This document shows positions 17,727 to 26,247 of a stretch of 64,000 bases of DNA, piece after piece. This DNA is from Roseinatronobacter alkalisoli. GTDB taxonomy: Bacteria > Pseudomonadota > Alphaproteobacteria > Rhodobacterales > Rhodobacteraceae. The notes beneath the pieces were generated by a model. That model was not told where the DNA came from. It saw nothing but the letters and a program-made list of their open reading frames with translations, and did no database searches. The stretch's first letter is position 1, and each line of letters opens with the position of its first letter. Both the position numbers and the translations under genes were made by a program. The DNA is taken from positions 1-64,000 of the forward strand of contig NZ_JAQZSM010000007.1 in the NCBI RefSeq assembly GCF_028745735.1, in the 5' to 3' direction.

Positions 17727-18136
17727 GCTATGCCATGGCACCCGCGCTGCAAGCTGCGATTTTCCAGCATCTGGCCAATGACGCCACGCTTCAGGCGGCC
17801 TTGCAGGGCGCGATTTATGACGCCATCCCGCCTGCCACACCGCCCGCAACCTATGCGCTGATCGGCACCGAAGACGCCATCGACCGGTCCGACAAGACCG
17901 GCGCGGGCGCGGAACACCGGCTGACAATTGCCGTGGTCACCAACGCCACCGGCTTTCTGGCCGCCAAGGATATTGCCGCGCGCATCTGCGATGTGCTGGC
18001 CACGCCCCTGCCTGCACTGGCACGCGGGCGTGTGGTGGGGCTGTGGTTTGAGCGTGCGCAGGCACGCAAGCTGGAAGGCAACCAGACCCGCCGCATCGAC
18101 CTGCGCTTTCGCGCGCGGCTTGAAGATAACGACTGA
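17723..18136 (+). CDS. GTA g8: tail terminator protein (DUF3168)
   Basis: A 137-residue DUF3168 protein that caps the tail tube and joins it to the neck. Key stretches are LQAAIFQHLANDATLQAALQG, AIYDAIPPATPPATYALIG and the TGAGAEHRLTIAVVTNATGF strand. Position between the g7 and g9 equivalents and the ATGA overlap with g7 support the call. Confidence 0.87.
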   Translation: MSYAMAPALQAAIFQHLANDATLQAALQGAIYDAIPPATPPATYALIGTEDAIDRSDKTGAGAEHRLTIAVVTNATGFLAAKDIAARICDVLATPLPALARGRVVGLWFERAQARKLEGNQTRRIDLRFRARLEDND

Positions 18137-18160
18137 TTTCCCATTCCCGGAGGTATCGCC

Positions 18161-18574
18161 ATGGGCGCACAAAACGGCAAAGACCTGCTGATCAAGGTCG
18201 ATATGACTGGCGACGGCCAGTTCGAAACAATGGCAGGGCTGCGCGCAACGCGCGTGTCCTTCAACGCCGAAACCATCGATGTCACATCGCTGTCGTCCCA
18301 AGGGGGGTGGCGTGAATTGCTGGGCGGCGCTGGCGCGAAATCTGCCAGTATTTCCGGCGCAGGCGTGTTTCGCGATGCAGGCACCGATGAACGCGCGCGC
18401 GCCATCTTCTTCAATGGCGAAACCCCGGATTTTCAGGTCATCATCCCTGATTTCGGCGTGATTGAAGGGCCGTTTATGCTGACCGGCCTTGATTACGCAG
18501 GCAGCCATAATGGCGAAGCCACGTTCGAGTTGTCGCTGGCATCTGCGGGCCGGCTTGATTTCGTGGCGGTATAG
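18161..18574 (+). CDS. GTA g9: major tail tube protein (TP901-1-like)
   Basis: Subunit of the tail tube (137 residues). AQNGKDLLIKVDMTGDGQFET and FNAETIDVTSLSSQGGWREL are characteristic of the TP901-1-type major tail protein family, as is the C-terminal YAGSHNGEATFELSLASAG. A CCGGAGG ribosome site precedes it, stronger than those of the overlapping neighbours, which fits a protein needed in many copies. Confidence 0.9.
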   Translation: MGAQNGKDLLIKVDMTGDGQFETMAGLRATRVSFNAETIDVTSLSSQGGWRELLGGAGAKSASISGAGVFRDAGTDERARAIFFNGETPDFQVIIPDFGVIEGPFMLTGLDYAGSHNGEATFELSLASAGRLDFVAV

Positions 18575-18576
18575 CC

Positions 18577-18891
18577 ATGGCCAACCCTTTCGCAGGCGAT
18601 GTGACCCTGACCATTGACGGGCGCGCGCATGTGCTGCGCCTGACCCTTGGCGCGCTGGCCGAACTGGAAACCGCCATGGGCACCGACACCATCCTTGCAC
18701 TCGTCGAACGGTTTGAAGGTGGGCAGTTTTCCAGCCGCGACGTGCTGGCGCTGGTGGTGGCCGGTCTGCGCGGTGGCGGCTGGCAGGGCAGCGCGGCTGA
18801 TCTGATGAGCGCTGAAATCGAAGGCGGGTTGCAAGGCGCTGCGCGCGTTGCCGCCAGTCTGCTGGCCCATGCCTTCACCCCGCCTGCATGA
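18577..18891 (+). CDS. GTA g10: tail assembly protein
   Basis: A 104-residue protein matching RcGTA g10 in place and length. It starts MANPFAGDVTLTIDGRAHVL and continues LTLGALAELETAMGTDTI, a pattern of GTA family tail proteins thought to act with g10.1 as tail assembly chaperones by analogy with phages. The functional assignment is inference. Overlaps g10.1 by 4 bases. Confidence 0.8.
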   Translation: MANPFAGDVTLTIDGRAHVLRLTLGALAELETAMGTDTILALVERFEGGQFSSRDVLALVVAGLRGGGWQGSAADLMSAEIEGGLQGAARVAASLLAHAFTPPA

Positions 18892-19094
18892 CCACCCCGC
18901 CGCACTTTGACTGGCCCGCGCTGATGCGCCTTGGCCTGCACCGGCTGCGCCTGCATCCGCGCGATTTCTGGGCGCTGACGCCGGTGGAACTGATGATCAT
19001 GCTGGGGCTGGACAGCGCCCCCGCCCCCCTGACACGCGCACGGCTGGAAGATCTGGCCGCGCGCTATCCCGACCAAGCGAAAGGGCCTGAGTGA
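18888..19094 (+). CDS. GTA g10.1: small tail assembly chaperone (rcc01693-like)
   Basis: A 68-residue protein with FDWPALMRLGLHRLRLHPRD and FWALTPVELMIMLGLD, the signature of the small gene between g10 and g11 in Rhodobacteraceae GTAs. Phage counterparts coat the tape measure protein before tail assembly. It overlaps the previous and next genes by a few bases. Confidence 0.85.
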   Translation: MTTPPHFDWPALMRLGLHRLRLHPRDFWALTPVELMIMLGLDSAPAPLTRARLEDLAARYPDQAKGPE

Positions 19095-19753
19095 TGAGCC
19101 GCATTTCCGAATTTGAAACCCAGCTGGACGCGCTGGAAACCCGCCTTGGCCAGTCTGCCGGGCTGGTCGCGGATTTCGACAGTGAATTGGCGCAACTGGG
19201 CCGCAGCCTGACATTTACCGGGCGCGAAGTGGACAGCCTGTCGCGCAATTTCGGGTCCGGGTTGCGCCGTGCCTTTGACGGGGTGGTACTTGACGGGACG
19301 CGCTTGCAGGACGCGCTGCGCAGTCTGGCGCAAAGCATGTCGCAATCGGTCTATAACACCGCCATGCGCCCGGTGCAGAATGCCTTTGGCTCGGCCTTGG
19401 CGCAAGGGGTTGCGGGGATGATGGGCGCGGTCATGCCGTTTGCCCAAGGCGGCGCGTTCAGCGCGGGTCGGGTGATGCCTTTTGCCAAGGGGGGGGTGGT
19501 CAGTCAGGCCACGGCATTTCCCATGCGCGGCGGGGCAACCGGTGTGATGGGCGAGGCGGGACCAGAAGCCATCATGCCACTGTCACGCGGGCCTGACGGG
19601 CGGTTGGGCGTGCGGGCGGCGGGCGGCGGGGGCGGCGCGGTCAATGTCACCATCCATGTCACCACCCCCGATGTTGCGGGGTTTGAACGCAGCCAGACCC
19701 AGATCGCCGCGCAGATGTCGCGCCTGTTGGCGCAGGGCCAGCGCAACCGTTGA
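19094..19753 (+). CDS. GTA g11: tail tape measure protein
   Basis: Sets tail length and is ejected ahead of DNA. The 219-residue protein begins with a coiled-coil segment (EFETQLDALETRLGQSAGL) and carries the glycine-rich stretch typical of lambda-type tape measure C-termini (GGAFSAGRVMPFAKGGVV, GEAGPEAIMPLSRGPDGR). It is very short compared with phage tape measures, as expected for the short GTA tail. The ATG at 19094 overlaps the g10.1 stop; a GTG at 19091 is an alternative. Confidence 0.87.
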   Translation: MSRISEFETQLDALETRLGQSAGLVADFDSELAQLGRSLTFTGREVDSLSRNFGSGLRRAFDGVVLDGTRLQDALRSLAQSMSQSVYNTAMRPVQNAFGSALAQGVAGMMGAVMPFAQGGAFSAGRVMPFAKGGVVSQATAFPMRGGATGVMGEAGPEAIMPLSRGPDGRLGVRAAGGGGGAVNVTIHVTTPDVAGFERSQTQIAAQMSRLLAQGQRNR

Positions 19754-19773
19754 CACGAAAGGACGCCGCATCA

Positions 19774-20406
19774 ATGGCATTTCATGACATCAGATTCCCC
19801 CCTGTGCTGAGTTTCGGCGCATTGGGCGGGCCGGAACGGCGCACAGAAATCGTGCGCCTTGCCAACGGGTATGAAGAACGCAACAGCCCATGGTCCGCAT
19901 CGCGCAGGCGCTATGATGCAGGCACCGGGCTGCGCGCGCTGGATGATCTGGAAACGCTGATCGCGTTCTTTGAGGCGCGACAGGGCATGCTGCATGCTTT
20001 CCGCTGGAAGGATTGGGGCGATTTCCGGTCTGCGCCAGCATCGGTGGCCATCACTGCGCAGGACCAGTTGCTGGGCCATGGTGACGGGCAGACGCGGGCA
20101 TTCGCCCTGCGCAAAGCCTATGCATCCGGCGCGCAGACCTATTGGCGCGCGGTGACCAAACCCGTTGCGGGCAGTGTGCTGGCCGCAGTGGGGCAGGACG
20201 GGCTGATTGCTGGCAATGATTACAGCGTGGATGCGGGCAGCGGCATTGTCACATTCCAGCGCCCGCCCGAAACCGGTGTGGAAATCCGCGCCGGGTTCGA
20301 ATTCGACGTGCCGGTGCGGTTTGACACTGATGTGCTGCAGATTTCCGTGGCCAGTTTCCGCGCGGGCGAAGTGCCCCGTGTGCCGGTGATCGAGGTGCGC
20401 TTATGA
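19774..20406 (+). CDS. GTA g12: distal tail protein (DUF2460)
   Basis: A 210-residue baseplate ring protein. It opens MAFHDIRFPPVLSFGALGGP and has RTEIVRLANGYEERNSPW and the FRWKDWGDFRSAP motif, all diagnostic of the DUF2460/TIGR02217 family. The ATG at 19774 is chosen because it gives the conserved N-terminus; a TTG at 19750 overlapping g11 is less likely. Overlaps g13 by 4 bases. Confidence 0.92.
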   Translation: MAFHDIRFPPVLSFGALGGPERRTEIVRLANGYEERNSPWSASRRRYDAGTGLRALDDLETLIAFFEARQGMLHAFRWKDWGDFRSAPASVAITAQDQLLGHGDGQTRAFALRKAYASGAQTYWRAVTKPVAGSVLAAVGQDGLIAGNDYSVDAGSGIVTFQRPPETGVEIRAGFEFDVPVRFDTDVLQISVASFRAGEVPRVPVIEVRL

Positions 20407-21281
20407 CCGGCGGCCTGCAGGACCACCTGCAAAGCGGCGCAACCACGGTTGCGCGCGCCTGGGCAGTGACGCGCGCGGATGGCGCGGTGCTGGGATTCAC
20501 CGATCATGATTGCGATCTGACTTTTGATGGCGTGACATTTGCGGCCAATGCGGGCCTGTCGGCGCGTGCGCTGGAACAGGTGACAGGGCTGGCGGTGGAC
20601 AATTCCGAAGCGGCGGGCGCGCTGGTGGATGCCGGCCTGAATGAGTCTGACATCATGGCGGGGCGCTATGACGGGGCTGGGCTGGTCATCTGGCAGGTGA
20701 ACTGGGCGGATGTGGCGCAGCGCCGGATTCTGTTTCGCGGCTCTCTGGGCGAGATTACCCGCGCGGGCGGGGCCTTCCGCGCCGAATTGCGCGGGTTGTC
20801 AGAGGCGCTGAATACCCAAGGGGGGCGCGTTTATCACGCGGCCTGCAATGCGGTGCTGGGCGACGGGGCCTGCGGATTCAACCTGAATAGCGCAGGGTAT
20901 TTTGCGCAGGTGCCACTGATCGCGATGGATGGCGCGGAACTGCGGTTTGCGCCAGTGCCGTCGGTCAGCGCGGGCTGGTTCGCGCAGGGCCGCGTCATTG
21001 TCCAGACCGGGCAGGCGGCAGGGCTGACCGGGCTGGTGCGGGCAGACCGGGCAGACGAGGGCGCGCGCGTCATCACGCTGTGGGACAGCATCCGCGCGCC
21101 GCTGGCTGCGGGGGACATGGTGCGGCTGGAAGCGGGGTGCGACAAACAGGCCGGAACCTGCCGGTTGAAATTCGCCAATTTCCTGAATTTCCGGGGCTTT
21201 CCCCATATTCCGGGCGAAGACTGGATGACCGCCTATCCCCGTCAGGGCCAGCCCAATCGTGGCGGCAGGATCAGGGGTTAG
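20403..21281 (+). CDS. GTA g13: tail hub protein (DUF2163/BR0599)
   Basis: A 292-residue baseplate hub component. The N-terminal DUF2163 part includes VTRADGAVLGFTDHDCDLTF and the ALEQVTGLAVDNSEAAGAL stretch. The C-terminal BR0599 part has the cysteines seen in the family (YHAACNAVLGDGACGFNL, GCDKQAGTCRLKFANFLNF) and ends with FPHIPGEDWMTAYPRQG. In RcGTA structural work this protein binds an iron-sulfur cluster; the cysteines needed are present here. Confidence 0.92.
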   Translation: MTGGLQDHLQSGATTVARAWAVTRADGAVLGFTDHDCDLTFDGVTFAANAGLSARALEQVTGLAVDNSEAAGALVDAGLNESDIMAGRYDGAGLVIWQVNWADVAQRRILFRGSLGEITRAGGAFRAELRGLSEALNTQGGRVYHAACNAVLGDGACGFNLNSAGYFAQVPLIAMDGAELRFAPVPSVSAGWFAQGRVIVQTGQAAGLTGLVRADRADEGARVITLWDSIRAPLAAGDMVRLEAGCDKQAGTCRLKFANFLNFRGFPHIPGEDWMTAYPRQGQPNRGGRIRG

Positions 21282-21285
21282 CGCG

Positions 21286-21732
21286 ATGATACCTGCACCC
21301 CCCCCGAATACCCGCGCGCTGGAAATTGCGCGCGGCTGGATCGGCACGCCCTACCGCCACCGCGCGGCAATGCGCGGTGCGGGCGCGGATTGTCTGGGGC
21401 TGGTGCGCGGGGTGTGGTGCGCGCTTTACGGCGGCGTGGGGCCGGATGTGCCGCCCTATGCGCCCGACTGGTCAGAGCGGGCTGGAACCGAACCGCTATT
21501 GCTGGCGCTTCGCGCGCATCTGCTTGAAACCACGCGGGTTTCTGACGGGCAGGTGTTGCTGTTTCGCATGGGGCCGAATGCGATGGCCAAACATCTGGGG
21601 CTGCAATCGGGCGGCGGGGGCGCACTGGTCCATGCCTGCCCGCGCGCCGGCGTGATTGAAGCCCCCCTTTCGGCCCCCTGGGCGCGGCGCATTGTGGCGC
21701 GGTTTGATTTTCCCGCCCTGCCAAAGGGCTGA
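21286..21732 (+). CDS. GTA g14: NlpC/P60-family tail peptidase
   Basis: Cell-wall peptidase of the tail tip, thought to open the recipient's peptidoglycan. The 148-residue protein has ALEIARGWIGTPYRHRAAMR, the catalytic Cys in GAGADCLGLVRGVW, and the catalytic His region AKHLGLQSGGGGALVHACPR. The ATG at 21286 follows GCGCG and lies 4 bases after the g13 stop; no strong ribosome site is visible. Confidence 0.92.
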   Translation: MIPAPPPNTRALEIARGWIGTPYRHRAAMRGAGADCLGLVRGVWCALYGGVGPDVPPYAPDWSERAGTEPLLLALRAHLLETTRVSDGQVLLFRMGPNAMAKHLGLQSGGGGALVHACPRAGVIEAPLSAPWARRIVARFDFPALPKG

Positions 21733-21749
21733 AAACGGAGTAGTAAGAC

Positions 21750-24700
21750 ATGGCAACCATAGTGCTTGCAGCGGCCGGTGCGGCCATCGGATCAGGGTTT
21801 GGCGGGGCCGTCCTTGGCCTGTCGGGCATGGTGATCGGCCGTGCGGTCGGCGCAACGGTCGGGCGCATGATCGACCAGCGCCTGATGGGCGGCGGCTCGC
21901 AGATTATTGAAGGGGGGCGCATTGAACGCCTGCGCCTGACCGGCGCATCTGAAGGGACACCTGTTGCGCAGGTCTGGGGCCGGGTGCGGCTGGGCGGGCA
22001 GGTGATCTGGGCCAGCGATTTTCTGGAAGATATACGCATCTCCGGGGGGGGTGGCGGCGGCAAGAAACCCCGGCAACCGACAATGCGCGAATACAGCTAT
22101 TCGGTGTCGCTGGCGGTTGCGCTGTGCGAAGGCCCCATTCTGGGGGTCGGGCGCATCTGGGCGGACGGGCAGGAAATTGCGCCTGCGGATCTGAACCTGC
22201 GCGTTTATACCGGGCAGGAGGACCAGTTGCCCGACCCGCTGATTGATGCCGTGCAGGGCGCGGGGCACGCACCCGCCTATCGCGGGGTTGCCTATGTCGT
22301 GATCGAGGATCTGGAACTTGGTGCCTATGGCAACCGCGTGCCGCAATTCAGTTTCGAAGTGATCCGCGCCACGCCCGACGGGTCGCTGACCGATCATCTG
22401 CGCGCTGTGGCGCTGATGCCCGGCAGCGGGGATTTCGTTCTGTCCACCACGCCGGTTTATACAACGACGGATGCGGGCACTAGTGCGGCGGTGCCAGGGT
22501 GGGGCCTGCTGGGTCTGGGCCTGACGAATGCGGTTGAAGTGCCGCAAAACCTGAATTCTCCGACGGGCCGCGTTGATCTGGATGCATCGCTGGACGCATT
22601 GACGCGCGAATTGCCCAATTGCGAATCCGCGTTGCTGATTGTGGCATGGTTTGGCGATGATCTGCGCGCGGGGGAATGCCGGATTGAACCCAAGGTCGAA
22701 TATTCCGACCGCAACGCCCCTGCCGCGCCATGGTCCGTGGCCGGGCGCAGTGCAGAAGAAACCCCGCAGGTAGCACGGCAGGACGGGCGGCCCGTTTATG
22801 GCGGCACGCCGTCGGATGCATCAGTGCTGCAGGCGATTGCGGGGCTGAAATCGCGCGGGCAGAAGGTGGTCTATTACCCGTTCGTGCTGATGGAAATCCT
22901 GCAAGGCAACGCCTTGCCAGACCCGTGGTCGGATGCGGATGGCCAGCCGCATCTGCCATGGCGCGGGCGCATTACCACGGCAAAAGCCCCCGGCGAAAGC
23001 GGCAGCCCCGACGGCACCGTGCAGGCTGCGGATGAAGTCGCGGCATTTTTCGGCACCGCGCAGGCCAGTGATTTCACCATTTCGGGCAATGTGGTCAGCT
23101 ATGCCGGCCCGCAGGACTGGCGCTACCGGCGCTTCATCCTGCATCAGGCGGCACTATGCGCGGCAGCGGGCGGGGTGGATGCGTTCTGCATCGGGTCGGA
23201 AATGCGCGCGTTGACGCAGATTCGCGGACCGGGCAACAGCTTTCCCGCTGTGGCCGCGTTGATTGCGCTGGCGGCAGAGGTGCGCGCGATCCTTGGGCCG
23301 GATACCAAACTGACCTATGCCGCCGACTGGTCGGAATATTTCGGCTATATCACCGAAAATGGCGACCGGTTTTTCCATCTGGACCCGCTTTGGGCCGATG
23401 ACAACATCGATGTCATCGGCATCGACAATTACATGCCGCTGTCGGATTGGCGCGATGGCACCGACCATCTGGATGCGCCTTGGGGGGATGTGCATGATCT
23501 GGCTTATCTGAAGGCCAATATCGCAGGCGGCGAAGGGTATGACTGGTATTATGCCAGCGATCTGGACCGCAAGGCACAGAACCGCACCCCGATTGTGGAT
23601 GCAAGCGAATGGCAGGAACACTGGATCTGGCGCACCAAGGATCTGGCGGGCTGGTGGGGCAATGACCATCATGACCGCGTGGGCGGGGTGCGCAGCGTGC
23701 AGCCCACGGCATGGGTGCCACGGTCCAAACCCTTCTGGTTTACTGAATATGGCTGCGCCGCGATTGACCGGGGCACCAACCAGCCGAATGTATTTACTGA
23801 CCCCAAATCCAGCGAAAGCGCTGTGCCGCATTTTTCGCGCGGCTGGCGCGATGATGCGATCCAGATGCAGTATTTCCGCGCCATGGGCGAGTATTGGGGC
23901 GATCGGGCGCATAACCCGGTGTCGGAACTTTATGACGGGCCGATGGTGGATATGTCGCGCGCCCATGCCTGGGCCTGGGACGCGCGGCCTTATCCGTGGT
24001 TTCCGGGCAATCTTGCGCTGTGGGAAGATGGCGCGAACTGGGCGCGCGGGCATTGGCTGACCGGGCGCGCGACAGGCCAGCCGCTGGACGCGGTGATTAC
24101 TGCGATCTGCGCGCAGGCGGGTGTTATGGATGTGGATGTGTCGCGCGTCTATGGTGTGGTGCGCGGTTTCGCGGCCCCGTCCACCGACAGCGCGCGGGCC
24201 ATGCTGCAATCGCTGATGCTGGCATATGGGGTGGAGGCGGCGGAACGTGACGGAAAGCTGATATTCGCCATGCGCCATGCCCGGCCCCTTGCGCGGCTGA
24301 CAGGTGATGATCTGGTGGAGGGGCAGGGGGGCGATCTGACGTTGGTGCGCGCGCCGGAAGCTGACCTGACCGGACGCATCCGGCTGGGCTATGTCGAGGA
24401 AGGTGCGGATTTCGACATGCGGCTGGCGGAAGCGGCCTTTCCCGATGACAGCGCGCAGCGGGCGGCGGGGTCGGACCTGCCGCTGGTGATGACGGCCGGC
24501 GAGGCGCAGCTGATCGCGCAGCGCTGGCTGGCGGAAGCGCGTGTCGCGCGCGACACAGCGCGTTTTGCGCTGCCCCCGTCCAGTGCGCTTGGCGCGGGCG
24601 ATGTGGTCGCGCTGGACGGCACGGACGGGGCGACAGGGCTGTGGCGGATTGACCGCGCGACACTGTCGGATGCGCGGGCCGTGGAAGCCACGCGCGTGGA

Positions 24701-25697
24701 ACCCGGCCTTTATGGCTGGGGGGATGCCGCGCGCGAGGCCCCGTTGCTGACCGGCTATGAAGCGCCCGCGCCGGTGCAGGCGCTGTTTCTGGACCTGCCG
24801 CTGATTACGGGCGAGGAAGTGGCGCAGGCGCCCTGGCTGGCCGTAACCGCGCAGCCCTGGCGCGGCGCGGTGGCGGTGCACCGCGCGGGCATTGGCGGCG
24901 CGTTTGAGCTGGAAGCCATGATCGGTGCGCCCGCACGGGTGGGGATAAGCGAAACCGCGCTGCCCGCCGCGCCAGCGGGGCTGTGGGACCGGGGCGTGGC
25001 GCTGCGGGTGCGGATGCTGGCAGGGGAGCTGACATCGGTTGCGCCTGCTGATGTGCTGGCAGGGGCGAACCTGATGGCCATCGGCACTGGCGGGGCGTGG
25101 GAGCTGTTTCAGTTTGCGCAGGCTGAACTGGTTGCGCCTGATACATATGAATTGCGCCTGCGGTTACGCGGCCAGCAGGGCACGGATGGGGTGATGCCGA
25201 CGGTCTGGCCTGCGGGCGCGGTGGTGGTGATGCTGGACGCGCGGCTTGCGCAGCTTGGCCTGCCGCTGGACGGCCTGGGGCTGGCGCGCAGCTACCGCAT
25301 TGGCCCGGCCAGCCGCCCGCTGAGCGATCCCAGCCACCGCGACCATGAACAGGTTTTCGCGGGCGTCGGGCTGCGGCCTTACCGGCCTGCGCATCTGCGC
25401 GCCACTGTGCAGGCGGGGGGTGATGTTGCGCTGCATTGGGTGCGGCGCACGCGGCGCGGCGGCGATGGCTGGGGCGCGGCAGAAGTGCCGTTGTCGGAAG
25501 TGGCGGAACGCTATGTGCTGCGCGTGCGCGACGGGGCGCAGGTGCTGCGCGAGCAGGTGCTGGACGCGCCCTTCTGGACCTACGCACTGGCAGAGCAGCA
25601 GGCGGATGGCGCGGGGGCGGCCTTCGCCATTGAGGTGGCGCAGTTGTCGGATATTGTTGGGCCAGGACCGTTTGCACGGCTGGAGGTGGCGCTGTGA
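21750..25697 (+). CDS. GTA g15: megatron tail fibre/hub protein
   Basis: The largest GTA gene (1315 residues), forming the tail tip that contacts the cell. A glycine-rich N-terminus (GAAIGSGFGGAVLGLSG) is followed by a beta-rich hub part, a TIM-barrel-like GTA domain (about 430-740, with YAADWSEYFGYI, DNIDVIGIDNYMPLSDWR and KPFWFTEYGC) and a phage-tail_3 domain (about 790-950, with DVDVSRVYGVVRGF). The C-terminal third is a beta-sandwich region likely to bind receptors. GAGTAGTAAG precedes the start. It closes the structural cluster; no lysis or regulator gene follows in this window. Confidence 0.94.
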   Translation: MATIVLAAAGAAIGSGFGGAVLGLSGMVIGRAVGATVGRMIDQRLMGGGSQIIEGGRIERLRLTGASEGTPVAQVWGRVRLGGQVIWASDFLEDIRISGGGGGGKKPRQPTMREYSYSVSLAVALCEGPILGVGRIWADGQEIAPADLNLRVYTGQEDQLPDPLIDAVQGAGHAPAYRGVAYVVIEDLELGAYGNRVPQFSFEVIRATPDGSLTDHLRAVALMPGSGDFVLSTTPVYTTTDAGTSAAVPGWGLLGLGLTNAVEVPQNLNSPTGRVDLDASLDALTRELPNCESALLIVAWFGDDLRAGECRIEPKVEYSDRNAPAAPWSVAGRSAEETPQVARQDGRPVYGGTPSDASVLQAIAGLKSRGQKVVYYPFVLMEILQGNALPDPWSDADGQPHLPWRGRITTAKAPGESGSPDGTVQAADEVAAFFGTAQASDFTISGNVVSYAGPQDWRYRRFILHQAALCAAAGGVDAFCIGSEMRALTQIRGPGNSFPAVAALIALAAEVRAILGPDTKLTYAADWSEYFGYITENGDRFFHLDPLWADDNIDVIGIDNYMPLSDWRDGTDHLDAPWGDVHDLAYLKANIAGGEGYDWYYASDLDRKAQNRTPIVDASEWQEHWIWRTKDLAGWWGNDHHDRVGGVRSVQPTAWVPRSKPFWFTEYGCAAIDRGTNQPNVFTDPKSSESAVPHFSRGWRDDAIQMQYFRAMGEYWGDRAHNPVSELYDGPMVDMSRAHAWAWDARPYPWFPGNLALWEDGANWARGHWLTGRATGQPLDAVITAICAQAGVMDVDVSRVYGVVRGFAAPSTDSARAMLQSLMLAYGVEAAERDGKLIFAMRHARPLARLTGDDLVEGQGGDLTLVRAPEADLTGRIRLGYVEEGADFDMRLAEAAFPDDSAQRAAGSDLPLVMTAGEAQLIAQRWLAEARVARDTARFALPPSSALGAGDVVALDGTDGATGLWRIDRATLSDARAVEATRVEPGLYGWGDAAREAPLLTGYEAPAPVQALFLDLPLITGEEVAQAPWLAVTAQPWRGAVAVHRAGIGGAFELEAMIGAPARVGISETALPAAPAGLWDRGVALRVRMLAGELTSVAPADVLAGANLMAIGTGGAWELFQFAQAELVAPDTYELRLRLRGQQGTDGVMPTVWPAGAVVVMLDARLAQLGLPLDGLGLARSYRIGPASRPLSDPSHRDHEQVFAGVGLRPYRPAHLRATVQAGGDVALHWVRRTRRGGDGWGAAEVPLSEVAERYVLRVRDGAQVLREQVLDAPFWTYALAEQQADGAGAAFAIEVAQLSDIVGPGPFARLEVAL

Positions 25698-25715
25698 GAG
25701 GGCGCAGCTATGCGG

Positions 25716-25788
25716 CCCGCGCGCAGGTGGCCCACCCACCCGCCCCGCTGCGGCGCATGCGCGCCACAGCTTGCCACCCGCGCGCGGG
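25716..25788 (+). repeat. Palindromic repeat, left arm of an inverted pair
   Basis: A 73-base sequence just after the g15 stop. Its ends CCCGCGCGCAGGTGG and CCACCCGCGCGCGGG pair with each other in 14 of 15 positions. The whole unit is about 85 percent identical to the reverse complement of 26104-26177, including the shared CACAGCTTGCCA. It resembles REP-type palindromes. Confidence 0.75.
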
Positions 25789-25812
25789 CCGCCCCCGCTG
25801 GCGGGTGCGCTG

Positions 25813-26247
25813 ATGCGCGAGATCACCCATGGCGATATCCGCGCCGCCGCCCGTGTGCTGATGGCGCGCACGCAGGCGGCATGGCCGCAGGTGATGGGCG
25901 ATATGCTGCGCGACGCCCATCACGCCGACCGCTACCGCAAGGTATTCGGGCGGGTGCATCCGCGCCTTGGCAATGGCACATTGATGGCCGTGGCGCTGGC
26001 GCGCGCCCCGGTGCAGGAGCCGCGCGCGTCTGATCCGCGCTATCTGGAAGCGATTGCTGCGGCGATCATGGCCGTGCTGGACTGGCGCGCAGACCGTGTT
26101 TGCCCCGCCCGCGGATGGCAAGCTGTGCTGCGCAGGCAGCGCAGCGGGGATGGGTGGGCGGGCCATCTGCGGGCGGGGCAGATGCCGGGGGCAGGCGGGG
26201 ACAAGATTTCGCTTTTCCCGGCGCGCGCCGCCCCCTATACCGCGCGC
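25813..26247 (+). CDS. Conserved-looking small protein frame, open into the ABC-F gene
   Basis: From the ATG at 25813 the frame reads MREITHGDIRAAARVLMART and later HHADRYRKVFGRVHPRLGNG and DPRYLEAIAAAIMAVLDWR. This resembles a small uncharacterised Rhodobacterales protein of about 95-110 residues often found near GTA genes, which I recall only loosely. The frame then crosses the right palindromic arm (26104-26177) and has no stop before the ABC-F start at 26248 in the same frame. Either the gene lost its stop codon when the repeat arrived, or a 751-residue fusion is made. Function unknown. Confidence 0.45.
26104..26177 (-). repeat. Palindromic repeat, right arm of an inverted pair
   Basis: A 74-base copy of 25716-25788 in opposite orientation. 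Its ends CCCGCCCGCGGATGGC and GCCATCTGCGGGCGGG pair in 15 of 16 positions. Several differences from the left arm are matched on both sides of its own stem, as expected if the hairpin is maintained. Confidence 0.75.

Noticed and set aside
11514-25697. Prophage
   Set aside because: Gene content and order match the Rhodobacter-type gene transfer agent exactly. There is no integrase, repressor, replication or lysis gene nearby and no attachment site.
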